Positions 21,466-31,824 are shown, counted from the stretch's first letter. The stretch: 64,000 bases of DNA from Heracleum sosnowskyi (GCA_030848705.1 CM061235.1:138825228-138889227); one strand, 5' to 3'. The notes: generated from the letters alone by a model not told the origin. A program made the numbers and translations.

Positions 21466-24400
21466 ATGGCCCCCAAACAGACTCTCTCTCAAACAAACTT
21501 TGCTGGCATCTTTTCCCCAAATGATGCTGGTGAAGGTTTCAAAGGACTAGTGTTTTTCTTGAACAAGTCCTATCTCGGTTATGCCATAACCTCAACCCCC
21601 ATTCTCGACTTAGACAGACTTGAGGCGTTTTGGCAAACTGATGTTGCTCAAACTGAGGGTGAGAACCCTGGTATTCAATTCACAATCTCTGGGCAACAAT
21701 ACATTCTCACAGCTGAGGTCATCAATACTGCTCTTGGAATTACACTGGAAGCAGGCCAAAACTTTGCTCCACTTGCTAATGATGACACTCTGAAGAAGCT
21801 CTTCTTGAAGATTGGGTATGCAGGCCCTATTCTCGAAGAGGGAACAACCAAGTGGTACCCGTCTGGTGAAATGGACAGGAAGTATCTAAGGAAGGAGTGG
21901 AGCATGATATTTGATGCAATGGTCAAGGTGTTCTCTACCAAGTCCACAGGCTGGAATGGGATACCCTCCTCCATCAAGAAACTGACACATTCTCTTGTCC
22001 ATGGATACAAGGTGAATGTTGGAGCTCTCCTCATGGTACAACTCACAGCTGCCATAGGTAAGAAGGTATCACACTACCCTCGCTTTCTTATGTTGTGCAT
22101 TAATTCATTCTGTGATTTTAATGATGCTGCTCCTCGTTTAGAGGCTTGCTCAGTTTTGAAAAAGAACACACACACACTATTATCATCACAAAATCTCAAT
22201 GCACATATTCCAATTTGTTTCACTCAGCACATGGTTGATCAAGTGTCCAACCTTGATTATCCATTACCTTCTGGTTATGATTCTTTTTCTCTTGAGAATG
22301 AAACTGAATTAGACCCAAATTCAGTTAACCCCCATTCAACACCATACACTCAGCCTAGGCCCTCTAGACTTCCCAAAGCCCAAAGAGAAGCCTTGCAAGA
22401 ATCCAGAAAAAGATCCTTAGAAGCTGATGTTGGTGGTAGCTCTGTTAGTCAAGAGGGAGACACTGCACCTAGTGCAGCAAATAAGGAAGGTAGTCAAACA
22501 GAACCCACAGTGGTTCCCCCTGAGCCTAAGAAGAAGAGAGCTAGGAGGACCAAAACCACTGTCAGCCACCCTGCAGTCTCCCAAAAGACTGTAGAGGAAA
22601 CCAGGGAAATAAACTCCTCCCTAGATGTGCCTTCTCAACAAGGGACATCTATTGCAATTGGCCTGTCTCCCAAGGCACCCTGTACAGAGTCTGCACAAAC
22701 TCATGGTTCCCAACCTGAGATACCCCCACTTGAAGAAACACACAGTGAGTTAGGGCACAGTGAGGATTTCTCTACTCCTATTGATGGTTCACATGTTTCA
22801 TCTGTGAATCAGCCCCCACTCTCTACTACACTTTCACCTTCTTCCTTCCGTACACATTCTTTTGTTTCTTCTCCACAACCTAGAGAAGGGGACAGTCCCA
22901 ACCCTTCAGGTTTTGATCATCCATCTCCAATCATGGATGAGCCCCCATCTAGTGGTCCACAAGAACCCATTTCTCAAAGTGAGATGGACACCACTCCTCC
23001 AAACACTGAGCTAGGGCAAAGTGGTATTTTGTCAGAAAATGAAACAGCCAACACTTTGTCTGATCTCCAAGGAGCATCTTACCTTCAGGAAGATGCTGTC
23101 ACAGCCTCTGTTGCTGTCAAAGACACTGGGGATGCTACTGTCCTGGACACAGCTACTGTCAAAGGTGGAGAGAAAGATACTGTCACTACAGAACCTACTG
23201 TCACTCCACCTCCCAAAGATGCTGTCATGCCAGAACCTGCTGTCCAGACTCCAACTGACAGTACCATTCCTACTCAAGATGCTGTCCAGCCCTCCCAGCC
23301 TGATTTTGATGCTGTACTTGTTGAGGATGCCTCTGATGATGACCTACCTCTTGCCAAACTCCTAAAGGTACATTCTAAATCTTCTCCTTCCATGCATGTT
23401 AGTACTGCTCATACCCATGCATCTAGGTTGAGTGAGGGTGTGCAAAAGAAAAGAGAGATAAAAGAAAAGAGAGGTGAGCATAAAAATGAGAGGCAGCCAA
23501 ATGAGCTGGCAAAAGGAGAGGGACTTGAGCATGTCCAGAGAGATATTGAGGGAGCCCACACTATTCAGGCACTAGGCCTTGAGAGTCAAACTGTGAGGGG
23601 TGATGAGATCACTCAAAAACACCCTGAGAGTGTGAGAACCCTCATAGCCTCCAGGCCCCTGTCTTTTCCTTCCCCTCCAAGAAGGTTAAGGTCTGGTGGC
23701 CCCTCTGCTACTTTTGGTAACAGGATTGCAGCTCTTGAAGGACAGTGTGCTACTTTGGACTCCAAACTGGACTCTCTCTCTCAACTGGTGGTTGATGGTT
23801 TTGCTGCTACTCAACTCTCTATTCAGTTCCTTACTGACCTGGTAGCTGCCAACTCAACTAAGGGGGAGAAGGTAGCAAGATCAGAATCATTGCCTATTCA
23901 AGAATCAGGTGGAACTCAGGGGGAGCCTGTAGCTGTGGAGACCAGAGGGGGAGCTAAAAGGAAAGCAATGTCTAAGGGGGAGCAAGTCAAACCAAGCAGT
24001 GCAAAACCACAGGATAAAGCTGAAAAGCCTGTTGAAGTGGAAATGGATGGAGAAAGGGTGTTAATGTCAAAGGAAACTCAAGATGCATTGCAAAGAAGAC
24101 CTGCATCTAGACATCCAATCTTGCCTCCTGTGGTGATTAGAGAACCTACTCCAGAAACTCAAGAAACTGCTTTACAGAAGAAATGGAGAGAAATGGAGGA
24201 ACAAAACAAACTTGGGAAAGGTAAAAGGAAACTGCCTGAATCCATTCATGGTGGAATTATTTGGACAAATGGCACTGAATTTGATCAAGAGGAAGCCAAT
24301 GTCTTGATGGTGGATTACAGGGAGAGCACATTACACAACCATGACAGTAAGTTTAGCAGTTTGGTGGAAGAAGCAATGAATGCTCCTAGCAACCGTCCAA

Positions 24401-26514
24401 CTAACACCACAAAACTGTTAAAGGAACAAATTACTAGTGTCAGTGTAATGGTGAATGATGAGAAAAGATGGGCTGTAAGTATTTATCTCACTTCTGGCAT
24501 ATCTTATTTCATCACAATGCAGCTATTGCAGAGTCTGCCAGCAAAGGTGTTGTGTGCTTTGAAGGGAATGATCAGGGCAACTCAAACACCATTCAATGAA
24601 ATATTGGATATGCAAATCCAGAACCTGATCACACAGAAGCTACCTGAAGTCTACTCAAATCCACCAAGTGTTTTTTACAGATCCAAAACTAAGGATGGCA
24701 CAAGAAGGAACAGCTTCATGAATTTGGGTAGCCCATCCAGAATGGAAACCAAGTCAATTCTGAAGGTACTAGATGGAATACTCAGTTCAAATGCCAATCC
24801 AGGAAGAGTTCATGTTGTTCAAGAAATCTACAAAATGCTGGTGTTGAGAGACAAGGCACTGGGAGCTAGAATGAAGGAGCTAATCACTAGAGCCAATGCC
24901 AAAAGAAATGATCAAGGTGGAAGTTGCTTCTATAACATTCCTCCCCATGATGATGATGATGATGATGAAGATGGTGAGGATGGAGGTGGTGAAGCTTCTG
25001 GAAATGCTGGTGGAAGTAATTCTGGGAATACTGGTATTCAATCCCAGAATGAAGGCAATGAAGAAACTCCTAGCCAGGAAAAGAAAGATGCTGGTGCAAC
25101 AGATGAAGAGGAGTCAAGAATACTGGAAGCTTTGGAGGCAAGCATTCTTAGATGTGTTATTGACTGCATAAATGCTGAAAAAGATGCTGTCACCAAAGGT
25201 ACTGTCGACAAGGATACTGTCATAGAAGATGCTGTCTTGGAAGATGCTGTCGACAAGGGTACTGTCAAGGAAGGTTCTGTCAAGGATGAAGCCAAGGCTA
25301 CTGTCAAGTCCAAAAGACTGAAAGCTAAAGCTAAGGCATGGTTTTCTAGACAGAAACCTACAGGGAAGCACAAGTACTCAGGAAAGGAAAAGGCCACTGG
25401 ATTTGGCAGGAATCTCAAAAAGCCAATTCAATCAATTCCTCCCAACAGTCTCAAGATTCAACAAATGCAATCAAGAGAAATCAAGAGCGTTGAGGTTAAG
25501 CTGGATGCAAATCAAGAGGCCACTGAGTACATTCTGTGGTGGGAAGAATCAAGGTCAGCCAAGATTGACAAGGACTTCAATCTGGTAGCCACATCAACCA
25601 AGAAAAGTACATCAACCATAGATAAAAGAAGAATTGATTTCTTCTACCTGGAAAGAATGGTAGAGTTGCTGGAGAGCTATGATGATGTTTCAAAGGCTGT
25701 CATGGAACATGTTCTAAAATATCAGGCAGATAGGGATGCTGAATTTTATCAGAAATTTGGCTATAACTTTGCAGATTTTGATGATGCTGATATTCTTACT
25801 GATCTCCCAGCCTCTCCTATACCATACCACTGGTACTATGAGTTTGATGATTTACCCACAGAAGAAGGGCAAACCCAACCAACTAAGGAAGGGGAACCCA
25901 AGCCAAGCAAACAACCTGAATCTTCTGAATATTCTCAAACTCAGTCAGAACTTGATAAGAAGGAAGCTGAATTACTGGAAAAACACAAGGCCTCTAACAA
26001 GGCAGAAAGTGAAGCTCCAAATTATCAACCATATATGCTGGAAAATCCCCTAAGAGTCAAGTTCCTAAAAGAAGAAATCTATGTTTGCAGCTTGCATAAG
26101 CTTAAAACATCCACTCTGAAGGATTTACAGTATATGGTAGCTGGTTCAATTCATCCCTTGGAACAGATTTGTTCTGATGAGATAGAGAAGTTATTGGAAG
26201 GGAGAAAAGGAGAAGACTCAAAACTGGACAAGCAAAGAAGGAAGTCTCTCAATGCTTATCCTGGAAGTAGATTCAAGCTCATTAATGAAGAATTTCATTT
26301 CAGAACCTATCCATATGATATAGAGCAATGGCTGAATCTCAGGGATGTTAGTTCTCTCATATCCCCTTCCATAAAGAAGATCATTGATGAAGTAGAGGAT
26401 GATGTAGTGTCTGCTGCTGAAATTTCTCTTGTAGAAAGTCTAAGAAGCTGCTTGGCAGAAGCTCTCAAAAGAGAGGATGCAGCAAGACAGAAGAGGAGAT
26501 CTCAAGCTAAGTGA
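21466..26514 (+). CDS. Element C large post-pol ORF (1,682 aa; envelope-like position, function unknown)
   Basis: It is a single uninterrupted frame from ATG (MAPKQTLSQTNFAGIFSPND) to TGA. Residues 1-260 look globular, with conserved-looking stretches (DLDRLEAFWQTDVAQ, FTISGQQYILTAEVINTALG) of the sort seen in post-pol ORFs of plant SIRE-type elements and 'putative plant transposon protein' domains (recollection, not a search). A basic KKKRARR stretch at about 356 could be a nuclear signal. Low-complexity, proline- and serine-rich sequence follows. Two DTV/DAV repeat clusters (about 543-608 and 1,239-1,284) come from the CTGTCA motif. An aspartate run is at about 1,160, and the last 350 residues are charged and helical. 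I see no signal peptide or clear membrane segment, so calling it an envelope protein is not justified. Confidence 0.75.
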   Translation: MAPKQTLSQTNFAGIFSPNDAGEGFKGLVFFLNKSYLGYAITSTPILDLDRLEAFWQTDVAQTEGENPGIQFTISGQQYILTAEVINTALGITLEAGQNFAPLANDDTLKKLFLKIGYAGPILEEGTTKWYPSGEMDRKYLRKEWSMIFDAMVKVFSTKSTGWNGIPSSIKKLTHSLVHGYKVNVGALLMVQLTAAIGKKVSHYPRFLMLCINSFCDFNDAAPRLEACSVLKKNTHTLLSSQNLNAHIPICFTQHMVDQVSNLDYPLPSGYDSFSLENETELDPNSVNPHSTPYTQPRPSRLPKAQREALQESRKRSLEADVGGSSVSQEGDTAPSAANKEGSQTEPTVVPPEPKKKRARRTKTTVSHPAVSQKTVEETREINSSLDVPSQQGTSIAIGLSPKAPCTESAQTHGSQPEIPPLEETHSELGHSEDFSTPIDGSHVSSVNQPPLSTTLSPSSFRTHSFVSSPQPREGDSPNPSGFDHPSPIMDEPPSSGPQEPISQSEMDTTPPNTELGQSGILSENETANTLSDLQGASYLQEDAVTASVAVKDTGDATVLDTATVKGGEKDTVTTEPTVTPPPKDAVMPEPAVQTPTDSTIPTQDAVQPSQPDFDAVLVEDASDDDLPLAKLLKVHSKSSPSMHVSTAHTHASRLSEGVQKKREIKEKRGEHKNERQPNELAKGEGLEHVQRDIEGAHTIQALGLESQTVRGDEITQKHPESVRTLIASRPLSFPSPPRRLRSGGPSATFGNRIAALEGQCATLDSKLDSLSQLVVDGFAATQLSIQFLTDLVAANSTKGEKVARSESLPIQESGGTQGEPVAVETRGGAKRKAMSKGEQVKPSSAKPQDKAEKPVEVEMDGERVLMSKETQDALQRRPASRHPILPPVVIREPTPETQETALQKKWREMEEQNKLGKGKRKLPESIHGGIIWTNGTEFDQEEANVLMVDYRESTLHNHDSKFSSLVEEAMNAPSNRPTNTTKLLKEQITSVSVMVNDEKRWAVSIYLTSGISYFITMQLLQSLPAKVLCALKGMIRATQTPFNEILDMQIQNLITQKLPEVYSNPPSVFYRSKTKDGTRRNSFMNLGSPSRMETKSILKVLDGILSSNANPGRVHVVQEIYKMLVLRDKALGARMKELITRANAKRNDQGGSCFYNIPPHDDDDDDEDGEDGGGEASGNAGGSNSGNTGIQSQNEGNEETPSQEKKDAGATDEEESRILEALEASILRCVIDCINAEKDAVTKGTVDKDTVIEDAVLEDAVDKGTVKEGSVKDEAKATVKSKRLKAKAKAWFSRQKPTGKHKYSGKEKATGFGRNLKKPIQSIPPNSLKIQQMQSREIKSVEVKLDANQEATEYILWWEESRSAKIDKDFNLVATSTKKSTSTIDKRRIDFFYLERMVELLESYDDVSKAVMEHVLKYQADRDAEFYQKFGYNFADFDDADILTDLPASPIPYHWYYEFDDLPTEEGQTQPTKEGEPKPSKQPESSEYSQTQSELDKKEAELLEKHKASNKAESEAPNYQPYMLENPLRVKFLKEEIYVCSLHKLKTSTLKDLQYMVAGSIHPLEQICSDEIEKLLEGRKGEDSKLDKQRRKSLNAYPGSRFKLINEEFHFRTYPYDIEQWLNLRDVSSLISPSIKKIIDEVEDDVVSAAEISLVESLRSCLAEALKREDAARQKRRSQAK
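23090..23290 (+). repeat. CTGTC motif cluster encoding DAV/DTV repeats, first cluster of the large ORF
   Basis: About ten CTGTC/GACAG cores in 200 bp, mostly GATGCTGTC or GATACTGTC in the same codon phase, giving DAV or DTV tripeptides. Confidence 0.8.
25183..25315 (+). repeat. CTGTC motif cluster encoding DAV/GTV repeats, second cluster of the large ORF
   Basis: Eight CTGTC cores in about 130 bp, all in one codon phase, spaced 12-18 bases apart. Confidence 0.8.
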
Positions 26515-26591
26515 AAATTCTTAAATTCTGATCTTGTTAGTTAAGTTGTCAGCACATATTGTAAATTTGTTGTTATTTTCCATAAAAACAA

Positions 26592-26603
26592 ATTGGGGGA
26601 GAT
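26592..26603 (+). promoter_or_regulatory. Element C polypurine tract
   Basis: ATTGGGGGAGAT immediately precedes the 3' LTR, the usual plus-strand primer site. Confidence 0.85.
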
Positions 26604-27662
26604 TGTTGGGATTTATGGGTGATAGCATTGAAATAACTTAACTTTGATTGTACTTAATTTTTCAAATTAAGTAGAACATACTGTCATAGCCAAAGTATGT
26701 TCTTGTAATCAGTATGTAATGTTATTCTAGTTGTATTGTTTGAAAGAAGTTCACTTATGTGTTCAAGCCTCAAAGAATGCTTTTTGGATGACAACATGAA
26801 TAAAGGTTACTGTCCTAAAGCTGTGACAGTAAGATTACAAGAAGACAGAATGTTGCAAGTCACGACAGCATATTCACTCTGACAGCAACATTGGCGGAAG
26901 ACTACGCGACCGCAACTATTGCCCTCGACAGCAAGTTTGGGATCCTCGACAGCACTCTATGCGGGGAACTCATACTGTCACCAAAAGATCATTCCTGTGA
27001 CAGCAAGCTTTGCGGCAAAAGTAACTGTCTCAATAAAGATCCTTATGCTAGGTATCTTTCTCAGTCAAATCCCGTGACAGTTTAAATGTTCAAGAAACAG
27101 GCGTGATGCAGTATCCCTAAGCTGCACCAAGTCTGTAAGACTACGACAGAAGCTTCAAGCACTGCAAAACAAAAGCGAATCAATTCAAGAGCAAGGTCAA
27201 GTCTTTATCTGCTGAATTGGTTTAGCTGGAAATGGAATGAATCTAGGTTGCTTTCTTTGTAATGTATATCTGACATGTTAGCAATTTAGGAAAGTCACAT
27301 GGGTAAGACAATCTGTAAGAAGCTGCCACTTGACAGTGACAGCAGCTTCACAAACTCGTGACTGATAGTGATATGGTTAGTCTTATACCTACTATCAATT
27401 CATTCTAGAATTGTAACGAAGACAAGCAAGTGTCTTTAAAGAAAACCCGAAGCTCGAGAATTCTTTCTTGAGGTTGTAGCAACACTTTGCAAAATAAATA
27501 AAACATTTATTTTGTGAATCTTGTTCTTACTGAATACTGTTCGTGATTGCATATATTGCTGATAACGTTTAATCTTGATTTTAGTTGTTGAAATTTAGAT
27601 TGAATTTTATCAGTATTGCATTCATCCCCCCCCCCCCCTTCTGCAATACACAAGGACTAACA
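26604..27662 (+). repeat. Element C 3' LTR
   Basis: 1,059 bp, equal in length to the 5' LTR and nearly identical to it. Differences noted by eye include the bases matching 13,353, 13,411 and 13,676 and three near 13,900-13,965. The TSD AAATG follows. Confidence 0.95.
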
Positions 27663-27667
27663 AAATG

Positions 27668-27862
27668 TGATCACATTTCAGTAGCAATAGTAAACTTTTA
27701 TTCAAATTTATAATTAAACCGTAATTATGAAAGCAAAATCTCCTCGTATATATATGTTAGATGCTCTAGTTGATGACAGAGTAGTGGAGGGACTTGGAGC
27801 AGAATTTTCATGACTAATATATGTTGGCCTAATCCACACTACCTCAACTGATAAGTAATGTA
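27668..27862. other. Host sequence between elements C and D
   Basis: About 200 bp of AT-rich DNA with no gene. It is the original right flank of element A's insertion site, since element C sits between A and it. Confidence 0.7.
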
Positions 27863-27867
27863 CTTAT

Positions 27868-28110
27868 TGTTATAAGCATATGTTTACTGAATATTACTAA
27901 GAAAGTTACTGATTACATATTGAAGGAGAAGATAAAAGTGATGATTACAAGTGAGAGCTTATCTCTCAGAACTTATATAGAGTAGACATGAACATTCCTA
28001 ACTAACTTTCCTAACAAACTTTTCTAACAAACTTCTGTGCTAGCTGGACACACTTGGCAGATGAGCTGTCAGTTGAGCTGTCAGAAGGAGTAGTATGAAT
28101 ATACTTAACA
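27868..28110 (-). repeat. Element D 3' LTR (left copy on the plus strand)
   Basis: 243 bp from TGTTATAAGC to ATACTTAACA. It carries 13-bp and 5-bp segments absent from the right copy. The pol frame ends inside it, at 28,011. Confidence 0.93.
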
Positions 28111-30300
28111 TCCCCCCTCAAGTGAGGAGAGTGGAAGAAATTACACACTCCTAACTTGGAGAGAAGAAACCGCAGTTGATAGGAAGGCAATGATTTAGTG
28201 AACAAGTCAACAGGCTGCTCAGTAGAGGGCAAATGATGAGTAACAACAATACCTTGCTTCACCTTCTGTCGTACAAGATGACAGTCGATTTCTATGTGCT
28301 TTGTACGCTCATGAAACACTGAGTTGGAAGCAATGTGCAAGGCAGACTTATTGTCACAGTAGAGAGAAACTGGAGCAACTGAGGGAGTATATAACTCTTT
28401 GCATAGAGATAGAAGCCAGGTAATCTCACAACATGAGTCAGCCATGGCCCTGTACTCAGCTTCAGCTGAGGACCTGGAGACAGTAGGTTGCCTTTTGCAT
28501 TTCCAAGATATGAGAGAATTTCCCAGAGTAACACAGAATCCAGTAATAGACTGTCTAGACTTTTTACAGCTGCCCCAGTCTGCATCAGTGAAGACTTTGA
28601 GAGTAAACCCTGAAGAGCTGGACAACAAAATACCCTGGCCACAAGTATGCTTGATATATTTAACCAGTTTAAGGGTTGCTAACCAATGCACTTCCTGAGG
28701 GTGATGCATGAACTGAGCTAGGATATGAACAGAATAAGACAAGTCAGGCCTAGTAATTGTTAAGTATATAAGTCTGCCAATTAACCTTCTGTATGCTGAG
28801 ATATCTGTCAGGAAAGGAGAATCAGATTCAGCTGTCAAGTTATGATGTTGATCCAATGGAACCAGAATAGGTTTGGCATCCAAATATCCCACATCTCTGA
28901 GAATATCATTAGTATATTTGTTCTGATGAATATAGATACCAGTAGAGGATCTCTCAATCTCAATTCCTAAAAAATATTTCAAAGGTCCTAAAATTTTAAT
29001 TTTGAATTTGCTGGCCAGAAAAGAGTTAACCTGATCAATCAGACCCCTGTCATTTCCTGTGAGAACCATGTCATCCACATAGACAAGTAGAATCACAAGT
29101 TTAGACCCTTGTTTAAACTCAAATAGACTGGAATCACTGCATGTTTGAACAAAGCCAAATTCCAGTAAAGCCTCAGATAAGGTGTCAAACCATTCCCTTG
29201 GAGCTTGTCTCAAGCCATAGAGAGATTTAATGAGTTTACAGACTAGATGAGCATGGGGATACTGGAGAAGAATATCTGTAGAAACTTGATACCCTTGAGG
29301 TATTTCCATGAAAACTTCCTCATGCAAAGAACCATGCAGAAAAGCATTTGTGACATCTAATTGAATAATATCCCAATGTTGCATAGCTGCTAAAGCAAGT
29401 ATAACCCTGAATGTAGTCATTTTTGCCACAGGAGCAAATGTATCAAAAAAATCTAGGCCTTCAGTTTGTGTAAAGCCCTTGGCCACTAGTCTAGCCTTAT
29501 ATCTATCTACTTGACCAGATGGTAAGTATTTGACTTTATACAGCCACTTGCAACTGACTACCTTCTTATGAGGTGGTAAAGGAACAATTTGCCATGTATT
29601 ATTGGCTTCCAAAGAAGCTAATTCAGTAGCCATAGCAACACACCATTCAGGTGATGTAACTGCTTGTTTATATGTGGTAGGTTCTGCAATCTTAACAGAT
29701 GATGCAGAGAAGGGATAAGTAGCTACAATGTTAGCAAAACTGGAAGGGAGACCTGTATAGTCACTGAATTTCTGAGGAACATGCCTGGTTCTTTGAGGTC
29801 TTGTAGATATTAATGGAACAGAAGAGGTATGAATGGAAGATTGTGTTTGAGATGTGTCAGAAGGAGTAGATGATGAAATAAGAGAATCAGAGATAGTAGA
29901 ATTGGACAACTCTGTGGAATCAGAAGACTGTAATGGATAAGCAGTAATAGGATCAGTAGCAAGAGAGACATCAGTATTATCTGGAAAGAGTGTTGGAATA
30001 GATGGAGTAGATACTATATGATGAAAAGGAAAAACTGTTTCAACAAATGAAACATCTCTAGAGATAAACACCTGCCTACTGTCTAAGTTCAGTATTTTAT
30101 AGCCTTTCTTGGCATATGGATATCCTAAAAAAACTCCTTTAATACTCCTAGGAGCAAACTTATCAGAAGACTGAGGGACTATAGTAGCATAACATAGACA
30201 ACCAAAAATTTTGAGTTGAGAATAGTCTGGTTTTCTATTAAAAAGAATTTCATAAGGTGAACAGCCTTGAAGAAGTGGTGTAGGGGTTCTGTTTATAAGA
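28011..30300 (-). pseudogene. Element D pol: integrase C-terminus, reverse transcriptase, RNase H
   Basis: On the minus strand the frame is open from about 30,300 (INRTPTPLLQ, the end of the integrase) to 28,011. The reverse transcriptase has KWLYKVKYLPSG, QLDVTNAFLHGSLHEEVFME, SLYGLRQAPREW and LLVYVDDMVLTGN. RNase H has FTDADWGSCKKSRQSITG, SSAEAEYRAMADSCCEITWL and NSVFHERTKHIEIDCHLV. These domains look intact. The frame runs through the polypurine tract and stops 100 bases inside the 3' LTR, so about 33 C-terminal residues are LTR-encoded. The integrase catalytic core is missing upstream and the frame shifts at the deletion, so no full polyprotein can be made. Confidence 0.88.
28111..28120 (-). 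promoter_or_regulatory. Element D polypurine tract
   Basis: The plus strand reads TCCCCCCTCA, that is a purine run TGAGGGGGGA on the coding strand, touching the 3' LTR. Confidence 0.85.
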
Positions 30301-31585
30301 TGGTAGAACTAATAGTGTCACTAACTGTAAATGGTTTTCTGACTTGTTTGGATAAATGACAGCTATCACACTCAGAAGACAAAGATTGCTTACAATCAAA
30401 AGGAAACAAACGTAAAACAGAATGTGGTACATGACCAGTTCTAGCATGCCAAAGTTCAGTGAGAGAGATTTGAGAAGACACAAAAGCAGCAGAAGAAACT
30501 GGTGCAGAATTTGAAGGAACCAAATCTGAAGTGTTGAGAATGTATAGACCATTGACTGTTCTACCAATCTCGAGGGCCCTCATCAATGTAGGGGCCTGAA
30601 GTAAACATTTGTTATCATGAAACATCACAGAAGAATTACTATTAGATAGTAATTTTGAAATTGATAACAAATTGTATTGAAAGTTAGGTACACACAGAAC
30701 ATTATGTAATGTTAAGTATGAATTTAGAACTATAGTTCCCATATGTGTGACTTCAGTAGAGGCACCATTTGGAAGATGAAGAAGTGAATGACATGGGTAA
30801 GAATTTTGCAAAAGATGAGCATAAGGTGTCACATGATCTGTGGCACCTGTATCAATTATCCATTCATGAATAGAATGAGAAACAGTAGTAACAGGACTAG
30901 CAAAGTGAAGTATAGTACCTGCAAACTGAGTGTTGTTGACACTGGAATATGGACTTGCATTAGCTTGACCAGTAGAGACTCCAGAGTGACCAGAATTGGC
31001 CCTGAGAGTTTGTTGAAGCATCTGCATAATTTGTTTGCACTGACCCTCAGTAAAATTTGAAGAAGAGGTATCACCAGATGAGGTAGTAGAATCCAATTTT
31101 GGACATGAGATGACAGCCATATCAGTCTTGTCATCACTCTGTACTTGAGCTGTGATTACACTTCTAGCAGAGAGATTCTTGGGCTTTGGTTTCGGCTTTC
31201 CATGCATTTTATGCCGAGTAGGATAACCATGAAGACAATAACATCTATCTTTGGTGTGTCCAGTCATATGACAGTACTCACAATATATAGGAGTATCAGA
31301 ATTCTTCCTGAAGTTTTTCTGAAATTGAGGCTTGGTTTTCACAGACAATGCAACATTCTCAGTATTAAGATGACTTTGACTACCAAGTTCTCTCTGATTT
31401 TCATCTTGGAGTAACATGGAATAACACTGACTTAAAGAAGGAAGTGGTGTCATGAGTAAGATTTACCCTCTTATTCCAGTAAACTGCTCATTTAGTCCTA
31501 TGAGAAACTGTGTGAGTGTGTTGTAGTAGAAACAATAGAGAACATATGCTTGAGCAGCGAAAAACAGATCGAATTTATCCAAGCT
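30293..31585 (-). pseudogene. Element D gag remnant, zinc knuckle, protease and pre-integrase region
   Basis: On the minus strand, the leader passes almost straight from the primer-binding site into the C-terminal part of gag (FLIGLNEQFTGIRG, about 31,500), so the N-terminal half of gag is deleted. The open frame 31,453-30,293 has a zinc knuckle (CEYCHMTGHTKDRC), the protease motif DTGATDHVTPYAHLL and the pre-integrase box (LWHARTGHVPHSVLRLFP, CDSCHLSKQVRKPF). It ends at SDTISSTIL, where the integrase core should begin. There the sequence joins the integrase C-terminus in another frame. Confidence 0.85.
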
Positions 31586-31594
31586 CTGATACCA
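31583..31594 (-). promoter_or_regulatory. Element D primer-binding site (initiator Met-tRNA)
   Basis: The plus strand GCTCTGATACCA is the reverse complement of TGGTATCAGAGC and touches the 5' LTR at 31,595. Confidence 0.9.
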
Positions 31595-31819
31595 TGTTAT
31601 AAGCATATGTTTACTGAATATTACTAAGAAAGTTACTGATTACATATTGAAGGAGAAGATAAAAGTGATTATTACAAGTGAGAGCTTATCTCTCAGAACT
31701 TATATAGAGTAGACATGAACATTCCTAACAAACTTTTCTAACAAACTTCTGTGCTAGCTGGACACACTTGGCAGATGAGCTGTCAGTTGAGCTAAGGAGT
31801 AGTATGAATATACTTAACA
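31595..31819 (-). repeat. Element D 5' LTR (right copy on the plus strand)
   Basis: 225 bp, TGTTATAAGC to ATACTTAACA, pairing with 27,868-28,110. Confidence 0.93.
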
Positions 31820-31824
31820 CTTAT

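Larger units (their letters stand above)
13145..27662 (+). mobile_element. Element C: SIRE/Maximus-like Ty1/copia retrotransposon with extra post-pol ORFs, 14.5 kb
   Basis: Both LTRs are 1,059 bp, with TG...CA ends and only about six differences seen by eye. The 5-bp TSD AAATG is perfect (13,140-13,144 and 27,663-27,667). It has a Met-tRNA primer-binding site, gag and pol in one frame, an 86-codon ORF and a 1,682-codon ORF after pol, then a polypurine tract. The long LTRs, large size and post-pol coding region are those of SIRE/Maximus elements (known family features). LTR similarity implies a recent insertion, though gag-pol holds three stops. A CTGTCA/TGACAG motif is repeated through it. 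Confidence 0.95.
27868..31819 (-). mobile_element. Element D: Ale-like Ty1/copia retrotransposon, internally deleted
   Basis: Direct LTRs of 243 bp (27,868-28,110) and 225 bp (31,595-31,819) have TG...CA ends and a perfect TSD, CTTAT (27,863-27,867 and 31,820-31,824). The coding strand is minus. The primer-binding site and polypurine tract are in the expected places. The LTRs differ by one substitution and two indels (13 and 5 bp), so the insertion is recent. Gag is shortened and the integrase core is missing, giving 3.95 kb, shorter than usual for this lineage. Lineage assignment rests on protein style (CEYCHMTGHTKDRCYCLHGY). Confidence 0.93.

Noticed and set aside
21466..26514. Calling the large post-pol ORF an envelope gene
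   Set aside because: Position fits, but I see no signal peptide, membrane span or cleavage site. Left as function unknown.
28399..31414. Plus-strand frames of 89-99 codons within element D
   Set aside because: They are antisense shadows of the well-supported minus-strand pol and protease frames.
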